A stretch of DNA of 10,000 nucleotides, taken from Magnetospirillum sp. GTDB lineage: Bacteria > Pseudomonadota > Alphaproteobacteria > Rhodospirillales > Magnetospirillaceae. The translations under genes were made by a program, and so were the position numbers. Below, one piece after another: positions 5,608-10,000 of this stretch (the first letter of the stretch is position 1; each line of letters begins with the position of its first letter). The stretch is taken from NCBI GenBank assembly GCA_020217035.1, contig JAIWOG010000324.1, forward strand, positions 1-10,000, read 5' to 3'. Below the pieces are notes generated by a model that saw nothing but the letters and a program-made list of their open reading frames with translations, was not told the DNA's origin and made no database searches.

Positions 5608-5952
5608 ATGGGCGACGTCGTCATCTACCACAATCCGCGCTGCTCGAAGTCGCGTGAGACCCTGAAGCTGCTGGAGGACAGGGGTGTCTCGCCGCGTGTG
5701 GTGGAATACCTGAAGACACCGCCCAGCGCCGCCGAGTTGGCCGACATCCTGGCCAAGCTGGGCAAGTCGGCCAAGGACATCGTGCGCAAGAAGGAAGCGG
5801 CCGAGGCCGGTATCGACGTGGGTGCGCTTTCCGACCAGGCGCTGGTCGCCGCCCTGGCCGCCAATCCAGGGGCCATCGAACGCCCCATCGTCGTCAACGG
5901 CGCCAAGGCCGCCCTGGGCCGTCCGCCGGAAAGCGTGCTGGACATCCTGTAA
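5608..5952 (+). CDS. arsC: Arsenate reductase (glutaredoxin-type), ArsC family
   Basis: A 114-aa thioredoxin-fold protein of the ArsC family, which reduces arsenate to arsenite in the cytoplasm using glutathione and glutaredoxin. IYHNPRCSKSRETL places the catalytic cysteine at Cys12. Arginines at 60 (DIVRKKE), 92 (IERPIVV) and 105 (LGRPPE) fall where the family's oxyanion-binding arginines are expected. AAGGAG at 5594-5599 lies eight bases before the ATG, supporting this start. No arsR, arsB or acr3 neighbour is present. It is a lone gene divergent from mscS, so a housekeeping YfgD-like reductase is as likely as a dedicated arsenic-resistance enzyme. It ends just before a hairpin shared with the convergent lectin-like gene. 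Confidence 0.92.
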   Translation: MGDVVIYHNPRCSKSRETLKLLEDRGVSPRVVEYLKTPPSAAELADILAKLGKSAKDIVRKKEAAEAGIDVGALSDQALVAALAANPGAIERPIVVNGAKAALGRPPESVLDIL

Positions 5953-5973
5953 GCGGGCGGCGGATCGCCAAAG

Positions 5974-5988
5974 CCCCGCTTAGCGGGG
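5974..5988. terminator. Symmetric hairpin between convergent arsC and lectin-like genes
   Basis: CCCCGC (5974-5979) and GCGGGG (5983-5988) pair around TTA. On the minus strand that TAA is the stop codon of the lectin-like gene, so the stem overlaps its last codons. A short CTTT follows on the minus strand. It is a small bidirectional terminator candidate. Confidence 0.5.
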
Positions 5989-6864
5989 TGGCGGCGGGAC
6001 CGTGTATTCGATGACGAAGCCCTGGGCGCGCCCTTCCCTGCCCTCGCCATGGGTGCCGAAGCGGTGGGGGAAGTCGCCCCAGGTGGGCACCGGCTTGTTG
6101 ACCTCGCCAAAGGCCAGGACGTTCTGGTTGCCGGTGGCGTCGTTGGGCTGGGTGTTGTTGCGCAGGTCGTTGTCGCCGGACATGCCATCCCAGGCCCAGT
6201 TTTCAAAGGTCCAGGGTTCCCCGGTCACCCAAGCCCAGCCGCCTTTCGGCTCGGACGAACCGGCCGGCTGGTAGCCGCCCAGGAACGGCCCGTTCATCAC
6301 GTAATTGTGGGTATGGTCCCAGGTGAACCAGAACTTCTTGTCGGCGACCAGCGAGAAGACGAAGTCGTTCTCGGCCTCGGAATGGATGGTCGCCAAGGTG
6401 CCGCCGGCCTGTTCGGCCAGGGACCTGGCCTGCACCCAGTTGACCCCGCCTTGCGGCAGATAGACCGCTTCGTACCAATGCTGGGCGCCGTCGGGAAGGG
6501 TGAAGGCCACCGGCGCCATGCGCTCAAACGGCACCGGGATGGTGGCGAAGGTCAGGGCTTGGCTGGCGGGAAAACCGGCTTCGTTGCCCTTGGCATCCAG
6601 GCCCGGCTTGCCGCCGCCGCCCATGCCCCCGCCGCCGGGCGGACGCGACGGCACGCATTGCAGACGTTCGCCGCGCTGTTGACAAGCCCCGTTCATGGTG
6701 CCGAAGGGGGTGGGGTGGCTACAGGTATCGCCGACACTGTGTCCTTCGCAGGCGGCGAAGGCTTCGGGCGGCGGGCCGCCCCCACCACCGGGCGGCCCCA
6801 TCTGGGCCTGGGCGGCGGTCGAGAACGCGGCCAAGGCCACGACCAGCGGAAAGGTCAATTTCAT
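5980..6864 (-). CDS. Exported C-type lectin-like domain protein
   Basis: A 294-aa secreted or periplasmic protein of unknown ligand. The signal peptide is MKLTFPLVVALAAFSTAAQA (1-20), followed by a Gly/Pro-rich stretch. A four-cysteine module follows (Cys39, 48, 61, 70; ACEGHSVGDTCSHP...GACQQ...QCVP), then a second Gly-rich linker. The region at ~130-287 is a C-type-lectin-like fold: HWYEAVYLPQGGVNWVQARS, AEQAGGTLATIHSEAENDF, GGWAWVTGEPWTFENW and a final GFVIEY strand. The GGxLATIxSxxEN and WxWxTGE motifs are hallmarks. This domain contains no cysteines, so it lacks the usual disulfides. The start is supported by the signal peptide and by GGGGT six bases upstream. It is 62 bp downstream of mcd but separated from it by a strong terminator, so it probably has its own promoter. 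Sugar or protein binding is inferred from the fold only. Confidence 0.85.
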   Translation of the reverse strand: MKLTFPLVVALAAFSTAAQAQMGPPGGGGGPPPEAFAACEGHSVGDTCSHPTPFGTMNGACQQRGERLQCVPSRPPGGGGMGGGGKPGLDAKGNEAGFPASQALTFATIPVPFERMAPVAFTLPDGAQHWYEAVYLPQGGVNWVQARSLAEQAGGTLATIHSEAENDFVFSLVADKKFWFTWDHTHNYVMNGPFLGGYQPAGSSEPKGGWAWVTGEPWTFENWAWDGMSGDNDLRNNTQPNDATGNQNVLAFGEVNKPVPTWGDFPHRFGTHGEGREGRAQGFVIEYTVPPPPR

Positions 6865-6888
6865 CGCGTCACCCCGCCCAAAAGCAAA

Positions 6889-6916
6889 AAGGCCGGCGGG
6901 TCGCCCCGCCGGCCTT
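6889..6916 (-). terminator. Rho-independent terminator of mcd
   Basis: AAGGCCGGCGGG (6889-6900) and CCCGCCGGCCTT (6905-6916) form a perfect 12-bp stem with a 4-base loop. On the minus strand it is followed immediately by a run of Ts (complement of AAAAA at 6886-6890). It lies 10 bases past the mcd stop codon. Confidence 0.9.
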
Positions 6917-6926
6917 GATGGTACGC

Positions 6927-8591
6927 TTACCCCCTGGCCCCCGACAACAGGCCGCGGGCGATGACCTGGGCCTGGATTTCGGCGGCGCCTTCGAAGATGT
7001 TCAAGATACGGGCGTCGCACAGCACGCGGCTGATCTGGTATTCCTCGGCGTAACCGTTGCCGCCATGGACCTGCAACGCGTTGTCGGCGTTGGACCAGGC
7101 GACGCGGGCGCCCAGCAGCTTGGCCATGCCGGCCTCGATGTCGCAGCGGTGACCGCCGTCCTTCTCGCGGGCCGAGAAATAGGTCAGCTGGCGGGCGACC
7201 ATGGTTTCCACCGCCATCCAGGCGATCTTGCAGGCGACACGCGGGAACTTGTAGAGCGGCTTGCCGAATTGCACGCGTTCCTTGGCGTATTGCAGGCCGA
7301 TTTCCATGGCGTTCTGCGCCACGCCGACGGCACGCGCCGCGGTCTGGATACGGGCCGATTCGAAGGTTTCCATCAACTGCTTGAAGCCCTGGCCCTCGAC
7401 CCCGCCCAGCAGATTGGCGGCCGGCACCTTGAAGCCGTCGAAGCCCAGTTCGTATTCCTTCATGCCGCGATAGCCCAAGACCTTGATCTCGCCGCCGGTC
7501 ATGCCTTCCGACGGGAACGGGTTTTCCTCGGTGCCGCGCTGCTTGGGAGCGATCAGCATGGACAGGCCCTTCCAATCCTTGGTGTCGGGATTGGTGCGCA
7601 CCAACAGCGTCATCACGTCGGTGCGGCTGGCATGGGTGATCCAGGTCTTGTTGCCGGTGACCACATAATTGTCACCGTCCTTGACCGCACGGGTGCGCAA
7701 AGACCCCAAGTCGGAACCGGTGTTGGGTTCGGTGAACACGGCGGTGGGCAGGATCTCGCCGGACGCGATCTTGGGCAGCCATTCCTGCTTTTGTTCCTCG
7801 GTGCCGCCCAGGCGGATCAGCTCGCCGGCGATCTCGGCGCGGGTGCCAAGCGATCCGACGCCGATGTAGCCGCGCGACAATTCCTCGGTGACCACGCACA
7901 TGGAGGTCTTGCCCATGCCCAGCCCGCCGTATTCTTCCGGCAGGGTCAGGCCGAACACGCCCATCTCGGCGACGGCGTTCAGCACGTCCATGGGGATCAG
8001 TTCGTCCTTCAGGTGCCATTCATGGGCATAAGGGGCGACGTTGTCCTCGACGAAGCGGCGGAACTGGTCGCGGATCAGTTCCAGGGTCTCGTCGTCCAGC
8101 GCCAATTCGCCGAAATGGTGGCCGTCCTCGATCAGTTGGGCGATGCGCACGCGCACGGCCGCCGCGTTGCCGGACTTGCGCAAGGAACTGACGGCTTCGG
8201 AATGGTGCTTGTGGCAGGTGCCGGAATCCAGGCCCAGATCGGACGGGCGGATAATTTCGCCCTGGCTCATGGGGATGCCGCCATAGATCTGGGCGCAATA
8301 TTCGCCATAGACCGATTGCAGCATCAGCTGTTCCAATTCGCCGAACTTGCCCTGGGCGGACAGGCGCTTGCCCCAATCCAGCATCTGTTCCAAGGCCGCC
8401 ACATAGGTGGACAGCCAGGCATAGCCGTGGGCCGCCTGCTGGTTGGCCTCGAACAGGGCGCTGTCGATCTTGCCGTCCTTGCTCACCATTTCGGTGACCG
8501 AAGCCTTGGCGGCGGCGTGCAGGCCGCGCACGGTTTCGAGTGCGTTTTCACAGGTGGGGATCAGGTCAGGGATCAGCAGCGAGGTGGTCAT
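6927..8591 (-). CDS. mcd: (2S)-Methylsuccinyl-CoA dehydrogenase, ethylmalonyl-CoA pathway
   Basis: A FAD-dependent acyl-CoA dehydrogenase of 554 aa. It is longer than ordinary members (~380-400 aa) because of an N-terminal extension of about 160 residues (GLHAAAKASVTEMVSKDGKI, GYAWLSTYVAALEQMLDWGK, YCAQIYGGIPMSQGEIIRP). That extension marks Mcd, which oxidises (2S)-methylsuccinyl-CoA to mesaconyl-CoA during acetyl-CoA assimilation. The core follows: an N-terminal helical domain (from ~165; LTLPEEYGGLGMGKTSMCV), then the FAD/substrate middle domain (AVFTEPNTGSDLGSLRTRAV, GNKTWITHASRTD). The C-terminal helical domain has ALQVHGGNGYAEEY, with the catalytic base Glu534 in IFEGAAEIQ. The ATG at 8591 is preceded by GGAAGG with 8-base spacing. 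That site lies inside the last codons of the upstream ATPase gene, whose stop is only three bases away, so no separate promoter fits between them. Other ethylmalonyl-pathway genes (ccr, ecm) are not in the window. Confidence 0.92.
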   Translation of the reverse strand: MTTSLLIPDLIPTCENALETVRGLHAAAKASVTEMVSKDGKIDSALFEANQQAAHGYAWLSTYVAALEQMLDWGKRLSAQGKFGELEQLMLQSVYGEYCAQIYGGIPMSQGEIIRPSDLGLDSGTCHKHHSEAVSSLRKSGNAAAVRVRIAQLIEDGHHFGELALDDETLELIRDQFRRFVEDNVAPYAHEWHLKDELIPMDVLNAVAEMGVFGLTLPEEYGGLGMGKTSMCVVTEELSRGYIGVGSLGTRAEIAGELIRLGGTEEQKQEWLPKIASGEILPTAVFTEPNTGSDLGSLRTRAVKDGDNYVVTGNKTWITHASRTDVMTLLVRTNPDTKDWKGLSMLIAPKQRGTEENPFPSEGMTGGEIKVLGYRGMKEYELGFDGFKVPAANLLGGVEGQGFKQLMETFESARIQTAARAVGVAQNAMEIGLQYAKERVQFGKPLYKFPRVACKIAWMAVETMVARQLTYFSAREKDGGHRCDIEAGMAKLLGARVAWSNADNALQVHGGNGYAEEYQISRVLCDARILNIFEGAAEIQAQVIARGLLSGARG

Positions 8592-8594
8592 TGG

Positions 8595-10000
8595 CTAAAC
8601 CTTCCGGAGATGCAAAGCGTTACGGAAATCGGTGAGATCGCGGCACAGATAGCCGCGTTGTTCATAATCAAGCCTGGAAGAACCTGGGAACGAGGGGGAA
8701 TACAAAACCTTTTGCACGTCCCAGCCGTGAAAGCGGCGCCCGTCCTTCGTGTTCAGAAACCGGGCGACATGGCCATCGAAAATCGCCAGATCATGTTTCG
8801 CGGCCATTCGCTTGCAGGAGCCGAAACGAATTTTTCGCGAAAGATCGTCCACGGCGACCAAGTCGATTTCGATATCGGAACCATCCGGCTTGTTCCAATA
8901 CCCCTCTACCATCTCGCTGAGCACGAAATCGCCGACACCTGTGCGAGAACATTCAACCGTCAGCTGCCGCACCATCCGTTCAAAGGCAAATCCCTCGACA
9001 CTCGCCAAGGCCTGATCGGACGCCTCTAAAGGACGGGCCAAAGGCATGATCCTGGCGGCACCCACGTTTTTCGACAAAGCCCCCAACCAGGACATCAGGA
9101 AATTATCGGTGATCGCGTACCGGGTCTTCCGACCTTTGGAGCTGGAAAAGATGGGAAGCTGCCGCTCTACCATCCGATAGTTTTCCACCAATATCTTCAG
9201 ATAGCCGCCAAGCTGCTTTTCAGATTCGCTTCCGGCACGACTGAATTCCTCAATCAAGACACCATGCGAGCAGGGACCAAGCCGTGCCAGCAATTTTAGC
9301 ACAGTGTCGTAACGACCGCGGAATTCACGCAAGAACCAGTTATCCGCCTCGTCACGGAGCGGTGAACTCCCCTCGAAGAACAATTGGCGCAATGTCTTTT
9401 GCCGATAGCCTTCATCATGCGTCAGGACATTTTGATCGAACGCGTCGCGATAGAACTTGGGCACCCCTTCAAACAACGACCAAAAAAACAATTGTTGCAT
9501 GGGATCATCGATGCCGTGGGCCTCGAACATCTGGAACAGGGTGGCGAAATCCCAATGTCGGACCTCGATACGATCAGTGATCCGATTAAAGAGCGGGGCA
9601 TTACGGTCTTCAAGGATCGCCGACATCTCGGTATGAATGGAGCCAAGGACGAACAGGCCGCCCTGGGCCGTATCGCGCAACCGGTCCACCTCTGCTTGCA
9701 GTAAGGATTGGAATGACGCCAGTCCCTTACGGTGAAAATATTGAAATTCGTCCAATATGACGACCCAGCCGCGCTCGCATAATTGGCGGAGAGCCGTGGC
9801 CATATGAGCAAAAGTGCGAAAATCTTGGGCGATTTCGGGACGCGTCCCGAAACTTTCCAGCGCATCTTGAAACGCTTGGACGACACCACGTTCATCGCTG
9901 TCGGGAATCTGGACGTAGAAGAACTTTCCCTTCCGTCCGACCGCCTCAAGCGCTTCACGAATCAGTGTCGTCTTACCGATGCGCCGCCGCCCGGAGATGG
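8595..10000 (-). CDS. P-loop ATPase of the archaeal ATPase/DUF234 type (5' end outside window)
   Basis: The frame is open to the right edge; 467 residues plus the stop (TAG, 8595-8597) are visible and only a short N-terminus is missing. The first residues hold Walker A, GRRRIGKTTLIREAL, and Walker B is GWVVILDEFQYF. A sensor-like VLGSIHTEMSAILE and a lid region (GVPKFYRDAFDQN) follow. Next are a winged-helix segment (YDTVLKLLARLGPCSHGVLI, LGGYLKILVENYRMVERQLP) and a DUF234-like, restriction-endonuclease-fold C-terminus (SVEGFAFERMVRQL, GSDIEIDLVAVDD, IRFGSCKR). This matches the COG1672 family, common in archaea and scattered among bacteria, with unknown function. The usual Glu before Lys in the last motif (ExK) is Ser here, so nuclease activity is doubtful. 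The sequence appears less GC-rich than mcd, consistent with horizontal acquisition. It abuts mcd, three bases apart. Confidence 0.85.
   Translation of the reverse strand, partial: ISGRRRIGKTTLIREALEAVGRKGKFFYVQIPDSDERGVVQAFQDALESFGTRPEIAQDFRTFAHMATALRQLCERGWVVILDEFQYFHRKGLASFQSLLQAEVDRLRDTAQGGLFVLGSIHTEMSAILEDRNAPLFNRITDRIEVRHWDFATLFQMFEAHGIDDPMQQLFFWSLFEGVPKFYRDAFDQNVLTHDEGYRQKTLRQLFFEGSSPLRDEADNWFLREFRGRYDTVLKLLARLGPCSHGVLIEEFSRAGSESEKQLGGYLKILVENYRMVERQLPIFSSSKGRKTRYAITDNFLMSWLGALSKNVGAARIMPLARPLEASDQALASVEGFAFERMVRQLTVECSRTGVGDFVLSEMVEGYWNKPDGSDIEIDLVAVDDLSRKIRFGSCKRMAAKHDLAIFDGHVARFLNTKDGRRFHGWDVQKVLYSPSFPGSSRLDYEQRGYLCRDLTDFRNALHLRKV
8600..8605 (-). promoter_or_regulatory. mcd ribosome binding site inside the upstream ATPase gene
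   Basis: GGAAGG on the minus strand, eight bases before the mcd ATG. It overlaps the Arg-Lys-Val codons preceding the ATPase stop. The overlap implies translational coupling or a very recent junction. Confidence 0.6.

Noticed and set aside
6865..7575. Upstream extension of the lectin-like gene into the mcd region (same minus-strand frame open to 7575)
   Set aside because: The extension reads as Arg/Gly-rich antisense-like sequence in another frame of mcd. The signal peptide and ribosome binding site at 6864 define the real start, and a strong terminator lies between the genes.
6915..9029. A 704-codon open frame on the plus strand antisense to mcd and the ATPase 3' end
   Set aside because: It is the complement of two well-supported genes. 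Its His/Gly/Ala/Asp-rich composition is typical of the antisense frame of a GC-rich gene, and it resembles no family.

Overview
The window looks like a chromosomal segment of a GC-rich, nitrogen-fixing alphaproteobacterium, most likely Rhodospirillales/Magnetospirillum-like. Three things suggest this: the 3' end of a nifENX-type cluster, a methylsuccinyl-CoA dehydrogenase of the ethylmalonyl-CoA pathway (typical of alphaproteobacteria), and uniformly GC-rich codon use. The taxonomic placement is inference, since the window holds no rRNA or other marker gene.

Layout. Positions 1-1137 (+) hold the C-terminal half of nifN (cut by the window edge) and a complete nifX, both for FeMo-cofactor assembly. 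Positions 1138-2480 are a degraded accessory zone: a C-terminal scrap of an enolase gene (-), inverted repeats that may mark an old insertion, and a phage Rha/antirepressor-like ORF (-) with a stop codon just upstream. Positions 2480-4059 (+) form a tightly packed three-gene cassette. Its first gene encodes a peptidoglycan-binding protein with a Cys-containing tail, interrupted by an in-frame TAA. Next is a 94-aa protein of unknown function, then a complete COG3910-type P-loop ATPase. A 280-bp gap with three strong inverted repeats follows. From 4339 the content is mostly housekeeping: mscS-family channel (-), a divergent arsC-family reductase (+), an exported C-type-lectin-like protein (-), and mcd (-). 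At the right edge a P-loop ATPase of the archaeal ATPase/DUF234 type (-, 5' end outside the window) ends three bases before mcd begins.

How the genes relate. nifN and nifX act together: NifN with NifE is the scaffold for the cofactor precursor, and NifX binds and shuttles it. The cassette at 2480-4059 looks like one translationally coupled unit. Its first product could be an effector or toxin-like protein and the second its partner, but this is inference. The arsC and lectin-like genes converge on one symmetric hairpin that can serve as a shared terminator. mcd has its own strong downstream terminator but no room for a promoter upstream, so it must be transcribed through or from within the DUF234-type ATPase gene. 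That arrangement is unusual for a central-metabolism gene.

The most interesting places are the interrupted peptidoglycan-binding/unknown/ATPase cassette, the mobile-looking ATPase abutting mcd, the enolase fragment next to nifX, and the run of inverted repeats at 4077-4309. No tRNA, rRNA, CRISPR array or complete insertion sequence was seen.
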